64,000 nucleotides of DNA. It comes from Dugong dugon. Lineage: Eukaryota; Chordata; Mammalia; Sirenia; Dugongidae. Below the pieces are notes generated by a model, which did not search any database, had not been told where the DNA came from, and saw nothing but the letters and a program-made list of their open reading frames with translations. Shown piece after piece: positions 21,268 to 31,799 of this stretch. Each line of letters begins with the position of its first letter. Positions within the stretch are counted from its first letter, which is position 1. The translations under genes and the position numbers were made by a program. The stretch spans positions 12,201,001-12,265,000 of the forward strand of contig CM057482.1 of assembly GCA_030035585.1 (NCBI GenBank), given 5' to 3'.

Positions 21268-22040
21268 TCAGTAATACATGATTAATGCATTTCAAAAACA
21301 AGAAAAGCATAAAGGGAAACAAAAGACCCTTAATTTCACCGCACTGAAAAACATGATTATATTAGTTTTTAATCAGCTTGGAGTATTGCTTTTCTTATCT
21401 TCCTCTTAGCCAGGAACGGGCAGCAGGAATGAGCTTTCTATATATACATTGCCAAGAGAAAAAAGAGGGGCTATAAAACAGTACATAAGCTGTTTCGTCA
21501 CCCTATTCTTTTCACTTACGGAATCCCTGGATGGTGTAAACAGTTAAAACGCTTGGGTGCTAACTGAAAGGTTGGAGGTTCGAGTCCACCCGGAGGTGCC
21601 TCGGAAGAAAGCTCTTGCCATCTACTTCTGGGAAATCAGCCACTGAAAACCCTACGGAGCACAGTTCTACTCTGACACACACAACACACAGGGTCACTGT
21701 GAGTTGGGAGTCGACTCCACGGCAACTGTTTTCTTTTCCTTTGACTTATCGATACTGAGAACATTTTCCTACTTCAACAGATACTCTCCTGTGTGATTTT
21801 TAATGGCTGCTTAGTATTCCATTCAGTGTATGTGCCATAGTTTACTTAACCAACCCCCAGGGCTGGACCCTTAGGTTGTTGCAGCCATTTTCTCACTATG
21901 GTGGACAAGACATTCATTGCTCTTGGCGAGCATCCTGGTGCGTACATCTTTGTGCACATCACTGGCTATTGCCTTAGAATAAATTCCTAGAAGTGGGATT
22001 GCTAGGTCAGAGGCCGTGCATATTTGAGGTCAGCACGCCC
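21268..22040 (-). mobile_element. L1/HAL1 fragment, antisense, split by AfroSINE
   Basis: CTTTTCACTTA at 21508-21519, then after the SINE TTTTTAATGGCTGCTTAGTA, CTTCAACAGATACTC and AATTCCTAGAAGTGGGATTG: antisense HAL1/L1 sequence resuming on the other side of the insertion. Confidence 0.75.
21520..21735 (+). mobile_element. AfroSINE type B within L1
   Basis: GGAATCCCTGGATGGTGTAA, GGAGGTTCGAGTCCACCC, CACGGCAACTG. TTCTTTTC...ACTTA occurs on both sides, consistent with a partial target duplication. Confidence 0.92.
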
Positions 22041-22044
22041 TCTG

Positions 22045-23335
22045 GAAAGCCTGTATCGGTTCACTCCCGGCAGCCGTGGAGGAGAGGGCCCAGATCCTCT
22101 AACTCACAACGCTTTGCTATTTCCAAACGATGAGCCCAGAAAGAGTTGAAAAAAAATCAAAACCACTGCTGTGGGAGCGACTTCCTGCCAGAGGAAGGAG
22201 GCATTTGGTAAATAGTCCACTCCCAGTTTTTGAGTGAATCCTCTGCGGCCAGCCCAGGAGCAGGCTGTTTTGGAACCTGCAGAAGAACTAAGCCCTGGTC
22301 TGTGTCCTCAGGGGGCTTACCATCCGCATGGACAGAGAAGAAGAGCCTATCATGGCAGCCTGCAAACACTTTAAAGGCACCAGGAATGAGGCTGAGCCCC
22401 AGACCAGAACAAGAGAGTCCAGGTTGAGATCCTGTGCAGAGTAGACATGCAGGGAACATGTGTTGAATAACAAAAAGCAGTTTTTACCAACACAAGCTGA
22501 TGGTGAGCTCCTTGAGGTAGAGATAGGGTCTTCCTCACAGCTGGCTATACCCCCAGTACCCAGAACAGCGTTAATTCTCCTTAAGTGTTTGCCAAGTGAA
22601 CGAAGGCTCATGGGAGAAGTGAATCCAGGCCTCCAAGGAAGTGGTAACACGTGGTCCAGATCTCAGCAAGGAAGTGGAATGAGCCAAGGTGCTCCTGGCA
22701 GGTCTCATAGGAGGTGGAAGGCACTGGCCTGGGAGTCTGGGCTCTGGCTTCTTGCTCCCAAATCCTGTGTGACCTGGGCTAAGTGCCTCATACTCTTTGC
22801 TCCCAGGCCCCCTTCTGGCTCTGAGGCCAAGAATCTGGGTCTGTGGTCAGGATGAGGGCAGGGAGGGTGTTAGTTAGCAAGACTCTGGCCCTGCAGGTAG
22901 CAGCTGCCCAGCTCTGGTCCCTGCCACTTTCCTCCCCTCTCCAGCAGGGCCCTCCTTGGTGGCCAGGTGGCACTTCCCCTGGGGAGGGGATATGAAAATA
23001 AGGGGATCTAGCTCATCCCCAGTGGTGCTTCTCTGTTTTGAATAAGGTTGTGGATTGTTTATTTGAGAGAAGAGAGGCCCCAGCCAAACATCCTGCTTTT
23101 ACAATCCGGAGCTCCAGCGGGGCCCCTCTTCTGCAGCCCTCAGGGCGGGCATGCCTTCTGCCCCTCAGCCCCAGACCACTCCCAGCGAGGCCTCTCCTCA
23201 CAGCCACCCTCTTCCTGGTCCCCACAATAAAACTGCTCGGCAGTTTCCCTAAGCAGCTCTCCTGCTTGGGCCCAGAGAAGACTTTCTACTCAAGGAAGGC
23301 ACTTTTCCTTTGGCAAAAACACTTGTATCCTTGAG
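22045..23335. other. Largely unique GC-rich intron
   Basis: A possible L2 piece is at 22495-22610 (GAGCTCCTTGAGGTAGAGAT) and a MIR core at 22735-22800 (TGTGTGACCTGGGCTAAG). GTGGATTGTTTATTTGAG at 23049-23066 carries a forkhead-type TGTTTAT. No coding evidence on either strand. Confidence 0.4.
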
Positions 23336-23420
23336 ATCTGAGTCCCGAATCCATTTTGTTGGTGAGGACTCTAAGCACCAGAAAAGTGAAGCTACTCGCT
23401 AAGGGTACAAGGCTCGCCAG
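23335..23420 (-). mobile_element. MIR fragment, antisense
   Basis: CCATTTTGTTGGTGAGGAC, TCGCTAAGGGTACAAGGC. A further sense MIR core is at 23480-23535 (AAGTGACCTTGGACAAGTCC). Confidence 0.65.
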
Positions 23421-23539
23421 CAGCCTAGGGTAGGGCCCAGAGGGGCCAGGAGAGCTGGCTGCAGCCCAGCCCAGCCTCTAGCTTGCTAAGTGACCTTGGA
23501 CAAGTCCCACTTCCTCGCTGGACCTCAGCCTACTTGTCC

Positions 23540-24620
23540 CCAGAGAGTGGGTTGTGGATGATCTGAGTTCTTTCCACCTTTGCTTCTCTGGCTGTGGGTG
23601 GGGTCACGTGGCATCAGTTGGGACGGCCCTTCGCAGTCCCTCTGTAGCCCTGTGACACCTCTCCTCCTCCCCTGCGCCCCACTTCCCACAGCCAGTTTGG
23701 AGCCAGAGACAAAGGCCAGGTCTGGGCGGAAGGTGTGGCTGTGGGGCTGCATGCTGGTGCCTGGCTGGCGGGCCCTGATAAGAGGCCGAGGCGCCCCGTG
23801 AATCAGCTGGAGGGTGCTTGGGGGAGGGGGAGATAGAGCAGGCTGGCCCAGCCTCTGCTCCCCCGTCCCCAGGGGGCCTCCCCAAAGCCCTCTGGGCCAG
23901 GTGGGAGAGGGTTTCATGACAAATGCTGGGCTTGCAAGAGAAAGGGAGGCAGCACCTTGCCACAGCACCCTGCAGCGTTTGTGACTCTTGTCCTATTATG
24001 CATTTGTGAGGCTGAGGCTTTCTCCCCAACCAACTGGGGGGGGGGGGCTTCCAAAGGCCACGTGACCCCCGACACAGGGGACAGCATGTGGGATGGGATG
24101 GGATGTGCCTGGCTTCTGGAAGTTAAAGCTCTCTCCCTCCCTGATGAGCCAGCTCTTTGTTCTACATCCTCAAGGACTGTGACTTCAACCTATTGTTCAT
24201 GCTGCTGACACAGACGCTCTGAATTCCTTTGAGTGTGCACTGGGCTGGGGTGGGGGTCCTGGTGGGGGGCGGGGTGGGGGTCTGTGTGTACCTTTATATT
24301 CAAAGTCATTCACTTGTTCCAAGAAAACACTATTTCGTACACCGCCTTGCAGGTGAGCAGGCTGAGAAGTGACTGCCCTGGTTTTTCTGTTTTGAGTTTT
24401 GCCAAACTGAAGCGTGGCTGTTTCTGGCTGATTTCATGCCCTTGGTGGGTGTGAGAATTAAATGGCCCAGGCGGCCAGTCAGGGTTGAGATTTGATCTGA
24501 GAGTAGCTGACAGAGGTAGTGTGAGAGGGCTTGCTTCTGGACAGTTATGATGACCAGTGTGAACTCCTACCCACTAGTGAATCCGCAAGTCCCACCAGTG
24601 TGGGTCACAGAATATTCCAA
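23540..24620. other. GC-rich unique intron with G-tracts
   Basis: Contains a 12-G run at 24036-24047 and a G-run cluster at about 24240-24285. No repeat family was recognised. The 147- and 141-codon antisense frames at 23525-24029 overlap each other and look like GC-driven chance frames. Confidence 0.45.
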
Positions 24621-24630
24621 CCAGAGTTAA

Positions 24631-24766
24631 AAAAAAATCCCTTAGTGACCCTATAGGACAGAGCATAACTGCCCCATAGGGTTTCCAAGGAGTGGCTGGT
24701 GGATTCGAACTGCCTACCTTTTGGTTAGCAGCTGAACTCTTTAACAACTGTGCCACCAGGGCTCAT
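24631..24766 (-). mobile_element. AfroSINE type A, 3'-end deleted, with target duplication
   Basis: The copy lacks the GAGTCGGAATCGACTC tail region: CCTTAGTGACCCTATAGG follows the A-run directly. Perfect repeats CAGAGTTAA at 24622-24630 and 24767-24775. Confidence 0.9.
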
Positions 24767-24798
24767 CAGAGTTAAGTGTGAAGAACTGAATCCCTCAG

Positions 24799-24831
24799 AG
24801 TTGGGGTTGGGGTTGGGGTAGGGGTAGGGGG
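24799..24831 (+). repeat. GGGGTT/GGGGTA tandem, G-quadruplex-prone
   Basis: Five G4-G5 runs spaced by TT or TA: GTTGGGGTTGGGGTTGGGGT then AGGGGTAGGGGG. Confidence 0.9.
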
Positions 24832-24970
24832 CAGATGATGATCCAGGGGTGAGAAGATACTGGTTCTCAAGGGTTAAACCTTCTATTGCTTTAAAGCATA
24901 AGTGAGGAAAGGGCATGTTTGAACTATTTACCAGGATTTGGACATTTAGTCAGTCACTGGTATAACAATA

Positions 24971-25189
24971 GAGATCCTTGGGTGGTGGAAATAGTTTGTG
25001 CTTTTCTACTCAACAAAGGTTGGCTGTTTGAATCTACCCAGTGGTGCTATGGAAGAAAAGGCCTGGCTATCTGCTTCTGTAAAGATTACAGCCAAGGAAA
25101 CCCTATGGCGCTCGGTTCTATTGGGTAACACACGAGGTCGCCGTGAGTCGGAATCAACTCAACGGTAACGGGTTTGGTTTTTTGATTTT
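24971..25189 (+). mobile_element. AfroSINE, hybrid body, with target duplication
   Basis: GAGATCCTTGGGTGGTGG head, TTGGCTGTTTGAATCTACCC, CTTCTGTAAAGATTACAGCC and a type A tail GGGTTTGGTTTTTT. Repeats GGTATAACAATA (24959-24970) and GGTGTAACAATA (25190-25201). Confidence 0.93.
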
Positions 25190-25289
25190 GGTGTAACAAT
25201 ACTAATATACAAAATCCCTTTTGGCTTGATTTTCAGTTTACAAAGAACAATCCAATTGATCTTCCTGGAGAGGATCCAGCCAGGAGGAC

Positions 25290-25395
25290 AGAAATTCTTA
25301 TCTCTGCTTGGCAAGTGGGGAGACTGAGGCTCGGCCAGAGGTTGTGTGGTTTGCCAAGGCCACGCAGCCAGTGAGTGGGGTTGTGGATGGGCTGT
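25290..25395 (-). mobile_element. MIR fragment, antisense
   Basis: AAGTGGGGAGACTGAGGCTC, GTTTGCCAAGGCCACGCAGC. The remainder, 25395-25730, is unique. Confidence 0.8.
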
Positions 25396-25732
25396 GGGTT
25401 TCTGGCTGCCAAGACACGGCCCTTCCCACCTGCACATTGCTGGAGAGCCTTATCTGCCTGCTCTCACAAGCCCGCCCTTGATCTGGGCTCCCTGGATCTG
25501 CAGGAGGCTCTGGCCAGACTCCTCTACTCCCATTGTTCCGTGGTGGGTTGTGGGGGGCTTCCTGGTTGGGGGATGGGAAATGCTGTTTGCAGAGCCCACC
25601 CTAGGCCTTTGTCACCTCCCCACTGGCCCACCAGCATTGCTGCTTCTTACCTGAAGGTTTTCACAGGTAGCTTTTAATTCCAGGTAGCTGTCCTCTGACA
25701 CTTACTCCATGGCTTCCCCTTAGTTTTAGGCT

Positions 25733-25948
25733 GCTGTTACTGTTAGGTGCCTTCGAGTTGATTCCGACTCATAACCACCCCATATGACAGAGTAGAACTG
25801 ACCCATAGGGTTTTTTTTACTTTAATCTTTACGGAAGCAGATCACCAGCTCTTTCTCCCACAGCAGAGCTGCTGCGTGGGTTTAAACCGCCAACCTTTCG
25901 GTGAGCAGCCAAGTACAATGGTTATGACCATTGTACCACCAGGGCTCC
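25733..25948 (-). mobile_element. AfroSINE type C, antisense
   Basis: CTGTTAGGTGCCTTCGAGTT, CATATGACAGAGTAGAACTG, AATCTTTACGGAAGCAGATC, GTACCACCAGGGCTCC. Confidence 0.92.
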
Positions 25949-25967
25949 TTTCCCCCCAGGAAAACTG

Positions 25968-26145
25968 AACTTGTTGCTGTTGGATTGATTCCTTCTCATG
26001 GCAACTCCATGTGTTACAGAGTAGAATTGTTCCATAGGGTTTTTGTGGCTGTAATCTTGACAGAAGCAGCTTGCCAGGCCTTTCTTCTGTGGCTTTGCTG
26101 GGGGAGATTCGAACTGCAAGCCTTCAGGTTAGTAGACAAGTGTTA
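25968..26145 (-). mobile_element. AfroSINE, antisense, 5'-truncated
   Basis: TTGTTGCTGTTGGATTGATT, GGCTGTAATCTTGACAGAAG, GATTCGAACTGCAAGCC; the head is missing. It lies in the same orientation about 20 bp from the preceding copy. Confidence 0.88.
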
Positions 26146-26245
26146 TCAATGATTGAAAAATGAGAAGTGTAAATTCTGATAGAGGTTGAACAATACACTC
26201 CACCTCAGGATGCAAGGCAAATGGTAGTGACTTGGGGATTATCTG

Positions 26246-26418
26246 CAGCCCTGGTGGCACAGTGGTTAAGAGCTCAGCTGCTAACAAAAAAAAAGGTCGG
26301 CAGTTCGAATCCACCAGCTACTCCTTGGAAACGTTATGGGGCAGTTCTACTCTGTCGTATAGGGTTGCTGTGAGTTGGAATCGACTCGATGGCAATGAGT
26401 TTGGTTTTTTGGTTTTTG
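26246..26418 (+). mobile_element. AfroSINE type A
   Basis: CAGCCCTGGTGGCACAGTGG, GGTCGGCAGTTCGAATCC, TCGACTCGATGGCAATGAG and a GGTTTTTTGG tail. It has an internal A9 expansion at about 26286-26294 and is close to consensus. Confidence 0.95.
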
Positions 26419-26424
26419 GAGATT

Positions 26425-26745
26425 CTCTGATATTAGGATTATCTATGGTGATCCTTCTGCTTCGGCCAGTTTCCTTGGAGGGCTGACTACAGACACCTGT
26501 TCCGTGTAGGAACCACTAACGCTAACTGACTACCCTTGCCTCACCCTTCTCACCTCTGCAGAGATGGCCGAAAGTTTTCCTGGAGAGCCGTCTTGCTGGT
26601 CTCCCTCCCTCTTGCCCTAGCATGAGGCGGTGTTGGGGGCACACAGCCACCCGCATTTCCTAACTTGCCCCACTGCAGCCAAACCACCCCCACCTCCGTC
26701 AGTACTCCTCCCTGGGCTCTGTAAATCACCCTAAGAGCACATTCC
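26425..26745. other. Unique intron
   Basis: No repeat or gene recognised. Confidence 0.35.
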
Positions 26746-26749
26746 TTGG

Positions 26750-27330
26750 GGGATTTATAAAATAATCAAAATATTTGGGGAAAAGACCTTAAGATTACTT
26801 ATGGCTATTAGCGGGATCCGTATATTTTGGCACCAAGCATGGCTTAATTGAAAAAATATGTGTGCTTAGTGATTTCTTTCTTTCCTTTTTTTTTATAAGG
26901 AGTAGGCCCAGAGAGAAAAATGGTTAGGAAAAAAAACAGGGAGGAATTGAATATCAAAAGTGGAGCTGTTTACAGAATTGTGGAAAATATATGCTAAATG
27001 GAAAGTAAGCCCTGCCTATATAGTCTAGGATTATTAATAGAGCTGAGTTACCATGCACATAATGATTCTTTTAAGAGACCTGGGACAGTTTTCCCCTTTG
27101 CAAAACAAGTTTCCTTCGAATAGCACCATTCACGCTGCTAAGGGCATTGGGTTACAACAATAAATAAAAATGAACAGTGCCCTGAGAAATTCAAGGAATG
27201 CATAAACATTTCAGTGATTTAGTATGAGAAAACAGTATTTAAACATTTAATTGAATTGCATACTTTCATCTTTAAAACGTTAGCACTTGAACTGCCACCT
27301 GAATCTTTCTCTTCACTTCAATTAGATGGC
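26750..27330. promoter_or_regulatory. Repeat-free AT-rich island, candidate non-coding element
   Basis: The sequence changes from GC-rich to AT-rich and back, with no transposon phrases. It contains homeodomain-type TTAATTGAATTGCA (27248-27262) and GCTTAATTGAAAA, TTATTAATAGAGC, CATGCACATAATG and GTTTAAAC-like ACAGTATTTAAACA. Candidate status rests on composition and motif density only. Confidence 0.4.
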
Positions 27331-27334
27331 GGGA

Positions 27335-28275
27335 CTCTTCTACAGGAAGGGGTTCCTCTCTTGCCCCTCCCCAGGTTCCCCTTACTGCTTGCGCCCTAAC
27401 TTACTCTGCAGTCAGGAGAAGGAGCCTTGGAGGGAGTTTGCTTGTTAAGCTATAGGGAGAGGCTTCTTTGAGATGTGCTTTTGGAAATGCTTTACTTGCT
27501 GGACTTGGTGTGAGCTATGGCTCAGTCTTTGCAACTCTCTGAGACTCAGTTTCTCCTCTGTGACATGATGGGCTTGGATTAGAGTCCCTGGAGAACTTTA
27601 TCACAGTATACAATCCTGGTGCCCAGTCTGAGTCAGTGGGCTTCCCAAATGCTTCTGCTCTACCTTCCTGGTTAAAACTTTCTGGAGTAGAAGCTCTCCA
27701 AGGGCCCTTCCAGGTCTAGGAAACCAGGGGGGAGGGACAGGGCCCAGTGATCACTGGACACTTCCTGTGGGCCAGGCCATGTGCTCAGAGCTCAGTGGAA
27801 GTTGCCTCTTGCATCCTGTTGGATTCAGGGACTTTATGATTTACTCGCCTGGGCTGGTGCCTGCTGAAGGAGGCCTGGCCCCACGTGGTGGCTCTTTCAG
27901 AAAGCAGGAACTGAGTCTGTGTGTGTGGACAGTTGTTCAGAGTTGCCGGGACAGCAGAGCCAGGCGAGGGCCTGCTGACAGATTTGGTTTGGCTCCTAAG
28001 AGAGAAAGGAAAATCATGTGTCCACAGCACGTTTTCCAGCCTTGGCCAGGTTCGGGCCTTTGAGGTTAATGTGTACCCATGGGCAGCACACACAGGCGTT
28101 CCTGCGCATGCTCGGCCGGCCAGACGCCGGGCCCTCCTAAAAGATTAACCAGTGGCCCTTTGATGATTACCTGCAGTGTCCAGGGCACCAGGTACACTGC
28201 CGTGGGGGGCACACAGGGGCTTCTGCTCACTCGACCCTGCCCTTGAGGAGCTTGTCATCTGTGTGGCAAATGAGA
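27335..28275. other. Unique intron with MIR/MER5 remnants
   Basis: A sense MIR core lies near 27520-27575 (CTCTGAGACTCAGTTTCTCC) and a MER5-like piece at about 27580-27650. The rest is GC-rich and unassigned. Confidence 0.4.
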
Positions 28276-28499
28276 AGGAAAGCCATGTGACCTTGGGCAA
28301 GTCACCTCTCAGTAAGACGGTGATGTCAGACCACACATCCTTTCTCTAGATGCCAAGGATAGCTAAATACCTCTTTCTTCATGGGTACCTTCAGCAACTG
28401 TTTTATGTCTTATGTCCCAGCCAGACTGGGAACTCCTTGAGGACAAGGATGAGTGTTCTTCTGTGTGCTCTGAAGAGTAGGACATTCCATGTGGCCGGC

Positions 28500-28676
28500 A
28501 GAGTCTCTGGGTGGTGCCGATGGTTGACAATGTGCTTGGTTGCTACCCAGAGGTGCCACTGAAGAAAGGCCTGGTGATCTACTTCCAGAAAATCAGCCAT
28601 TGAAAACCCTGTGGAGCATAATTCTACCCTGACACACATGGGGTCGTCATGAGTCGGAGTTGACTCAATAGCAACT
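28500..28676 (+). mobile_element. AfroSINE type B with internal deletion
   Basis: AGAGTCTCTGGGTGGTGCC, then the stretch around the B box is lost (GTTGCTACCCAGAGGTGCC), followed by GAAGAAAGGCCTGGTGATC and GACTCAATAGCAACT. Confidence 0.9.
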
Positions 28677-28892
28677 ATTTTCTCATGTGGGCAGTGAATA
28701 CTCAGGGTGGATCATCTTAAGCATTCATTTTGCTCCATTGATGAGCATCTCTTATGAGCCAGCCCTGTGCCAGGTACAGGTATATGAAGCAGATAAGACC
28801 CAAGCTCTGTTCTCACGACGCTTCCCGTTTCTCTAGGAACTTGGGCTTGATAACAGCTACTGGATGGTAAGATTTGCTTCATGCCGAGTGGA

Positions 28893-29190
28893 GGTTGTCA
28901 GTTTGGGTTTCCCCAGAAGCAAACCCTGAGACAAAAATTTGAGTGCATATAGTTTATTGGCAGAAGGGGGTTAATGGTAGAAATAGTGGTAACAGGAAAT
29001 AGTGGTAGGAGAGTGGCAGGTGAGACAGGAAGGAGATGGAGGCCCGTGCAGGGAGCGTGGCCTAACCAGTACCCTGTATGGGCAACTGGAGCTTAATCCT
29101 GCTGGGGAACATGCCTCAGAGTTATCCCACCCAAGAGGTGAGGGAGCTGGGGTACCAATCCACCCCTTCTGGAACATTCATTCCTGGTAC
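28893..29190 (-). mobile_element. Probable LTR-type repeat, antisense
   Basis: GTTTGGGTTTCCCCAGAAGC, AAACCCTGAGACAAAAATTT and ATATAGTTTATTGGCAG form a combination I know from a mammal-wide interspersed LTR-like repeat; the family name is uncertain. The AATAAACT complement is its possible poly(A) signal. Confidence 0.45.
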
Positions 29191-29194
29191 TTCT

Positions 29195-30230
29195 CAGCAC
29201 TCAGGCAGAGCAGGCCCCCAGGAGCCAGGGAAAGTCTACAGGCAGAGACACAGGTGCTGCTGGCGATGGGAAGCCAGGACATACACCGAGATGGTGAGGG
29301 CTGAGGGACACGGGCAGAGAGCACAAGAGGTGTTGGTTCTGTTCATTCAACCAGTGCTTACCACGCACCCTCCGTGTGCCAGGCACAAGCTAAGGCGCTG
29401 GAAATGCTGCCACTGGCCTCCTGGAGCAGTTGCTTGTTCTTCGCACTGGTGATGCTGACAAGCCCCCAAGCCCCCCTGCCCCTTGGAGAGCCAGCACCGA
29501 GGGCGGCCCCCTGTTTTAGGTTCTCTGGGTAAGTGTTCTGTAAGGGGTTGTATCCTGTTCTGCAGGGAGCTGGAGGATGGTGGTGGTGAGCACCTTAGCG
29601 CTGCACAGAGGGCCCAGATGTGGAGGAATTTACTGTCTTCCTTCAGAATCAGGACCAAGTCCACTCCCAGCTCAGGCTCTATAGCCTGTGGCCTTGGTGA
29701 AGCCGTGGGTTTACTGTGGCCCTAAATGATAGCCCAAGTACAGCACGTAGCATGGTGCCTGGCACAGGGGAGATACTCCAGAGGCGCTCGTTCCCCACTC
29801 CCATCCCTACGGTGATAGTGTGTGCCCTTCTGTAGCCCTCACAGCTGGCTGAGAGGTGGCAGACAAGACAGGGTCTGTTGCTGCCTCTATCACAGTAGGA
29901 AACTGAGGCTCATAGGAACTAAGACCCAAACTGCATCACCTGAGCCCTTGGGCCACACTGCTTTCCCAACATGACAGGTATGTGTCAAGGTCAAAGCTAA
30001 TTGCAAAGCCAACAGGCGTGGAGGAGGCCTGCCAGGTGGAGGTGGATGGCCGCAACCTGGCTGCAGCACTCAGCATCCTGAGTGGGTCGTTGCTTCCGAT
30101 GTTTAGACTCACTGGAATGCAGGCTCCGTGAGGGCAGAGACCCTGATCTGTCACCCTGTGTCCCCAGTGGTGCTGGGCCTATGGGAGGTTATCAGAGCTG
30201 GAGGAGCTTTGGTGATGGGCCAGTCCAGGC
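29195..30230. other. Unique GC-rich intron with L2/MIR remnants
   Basis: An antisense MIR-like piece is near 29885-29945 (GGAAACTGAGGCTCATAGG) and an L2-like phrase at 30105-30160 (CAGGCTCCGTGAGGGCAGAG). No gene. Confidence 0.4.
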
Positions 30231-30239
30231 CCTTCTTTT

Positions 30240-30320
30240 TCTTGAAAAGAAGAAATGGCTCCAAAGACAGCAGTGACCTTCCCAAGGTCACACAGTGAGT
30301 TAGTGGAGTCAGGCCCCATG
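30240..30320 (-). mobile_element. MIR fragment, antisense
   Basis: CAGTGACCTTCCCAAGGTCA then CACAGTGAGTTAGTGG. Confidence 0.7.
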
Positions 30321-30405
30321 GTTAGCTTGCTTTTTTTCCCTCCTCCTCCTCCTCCTTCAGGGAGCTGCTACGTAAAGTATGTTTTACTAGCCCCGAAGGC
30401 ACCAT

Positions 30406-30551
30406 GGAGTCCTGGTGGTACAGTGGTTAGGTCAGCAGTTCAAATCCACCAGCCATTCCTTGGAAACCCTACGGGGCAGTTCTTCTCTGTCCTGTAGGGT
30501 CGCTATGAGTTGGAATCGACTTGGCAGTGGTGGGTTTGGCTTTTTTGGTTT
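30406..30551 (+). mobile_element. AfroSINE type A with tRNA-region deletion
   Basis: GGAGTCCTGGTGGTACAGTG joins directly to GGTCAGCAGTTCAAATCC, losing about 25 bp between the A and B boxes. Tail GGTTTGGCTTTTTTGG. Confidence 0.9.
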
Positions 30552-30741
30552 GATGGCACAACAGTTAAGCACTCTACTACTAACTGAAAGGTTGGCGGTT
30601 TGAACCCACCCAGCGGCTCCAAGGGTTCTGTGATCTGCTTCCATAAAGGTTATAGCCTAGGAAACCCTATGCGGAAGTTCTACTCTGTCACATGGGGTTG
30701 CTGTGAGTCGAAAATCGACTCGACGGCACCCAACAACAACA
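30552..30741 (+). mobile_element. AfroSINE type C, head-truncated, in tandem
   Basis: Starts at GATGGCACAACAGTTAAGC immediately after the previous copy's tail and ends CGACGGCACCCAACAACAAC. Insertion in or beside the older SINE tail. Confidence 0.92.
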
Positions 30742-30892
30742 GCTTATGAACATAATAAAAATCCTTATGTTTGATGGAGCCTCTATTTTTTTAAGCAGTT
30801 AACAACCCAGCTTTCCACTTGCTGCTCAGGAAAATCATTGAGTAAGGTCCAAGGGTCATAGATCCATTTTCTAGCTGGAGTACAGGCAGTCC

Positions 30893-31241
30893 CTGAGTTA
30901 CAAACGTCTGCCTTCAGTGCAACCCATAATTTCAAATCAACCCCCATGAAGCCTATTACGTTAAAAGTTCAAGGTACATACAGTGGTTGTAATAACAAAC
31001 GGAAGCTACTTTGTGACACGCATCAAAACATTATTATTCTTACTGTGTTGTTATGTTAAAGATGTTTTGGTGTATTTGGAAGTGTTTCTTTAATGTTTTT
31101 TATGCATAGAAAGGTACCCTGTACACTACATACTAAGACAAACACTTGCCGTTCCATATGAACCGTACCTAAAGGTTCCGACTCATGTACAAATTTGACT
31201 TAAAGACCTATTTAGGAACATCATAGTTGGGGGACTGCCTG
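30893..31241. mobile_element. Tc1/mariner-type MITE with intact ends
   Basis: The element starts CAGGCAGTCCCTGAGTTAC and ends AGTTGGGGGACTGCCTG, terminal inverted repeats flanked by TA on both sides (30891-30892 and 31242-31243). It is 349 bp without a transposase frame. The ends resemble Tigger-type pogo elements. Confidence 0.85.
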
Positions 31242-31595
31242 TAACTGAAGCTCAGTAAGCGTGTCTGGGTCACAGGTCCCACTGGGTCAGGAGGACTAGA
31301 CGCAGTGTCGGAAGCTTTGGCTCCGGGATGCTCTCCCCCATCTCTGACATGCTAGAGGCATTGTTGAGGGGGGAGCTTCTGAAGAGCAAGAGCCCCAGGC
31401 TGGTGCTCAGGAGACCGGGATTCAGAGCCAGCTCTGGCCCTGATGTTCCGTGTGACTAGGGAGCCACCCCACTACTGAGCTTTGAGTTCTTCCGTGGGGA
31501 TAGATGGTCTCCCATCACCCCACCAGTGATAGCCTCCTTCTCTCAAAATGCTCAGAGTTTAATGGAGACAAGTACTTAATTTAAAAATAAGTACA

Positions 31596-31785
31596 TCTAC
31601 CTTCAGATCGACAACAGCGACGCAAAAGGTTTGATGGGGGAGGGACAATTCGGAAAAGGAGAATGAGAATGGTCACGTCCCTTTAAGAACATAATCGACG
31701 TCGGGGAATCATACATGTAGAAGTTGTTGAATGTTCTGCTATGTACATCTTAATAACAAAAGAAATAATTTTAAAAAATAAAATC
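31596..31785 (+). mobile_element. 5'-truncated L1 3' end with 12-bp target duplication
   Basis: GGGAGGGACAATTCGGAAAA, TGAGAATGGTCACG and GAAGTTGTTGAATGTTCTGC resemble an afrotherian L1 3' UTR. A-rich tail at 31770-31783. Perfect repeats AAAATAAGTACA at 31584-31595 and 31786-31797. Confidence 0.85.
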
Positions 31786-31799
31786 AAAATAAGTACAGA

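Noticed and set aside
24799-24831. Interstitial telomeric repeat
   Set aside because: The unit is GGGGTT/GGGGTA, not TTAGGG, and spans only five units.
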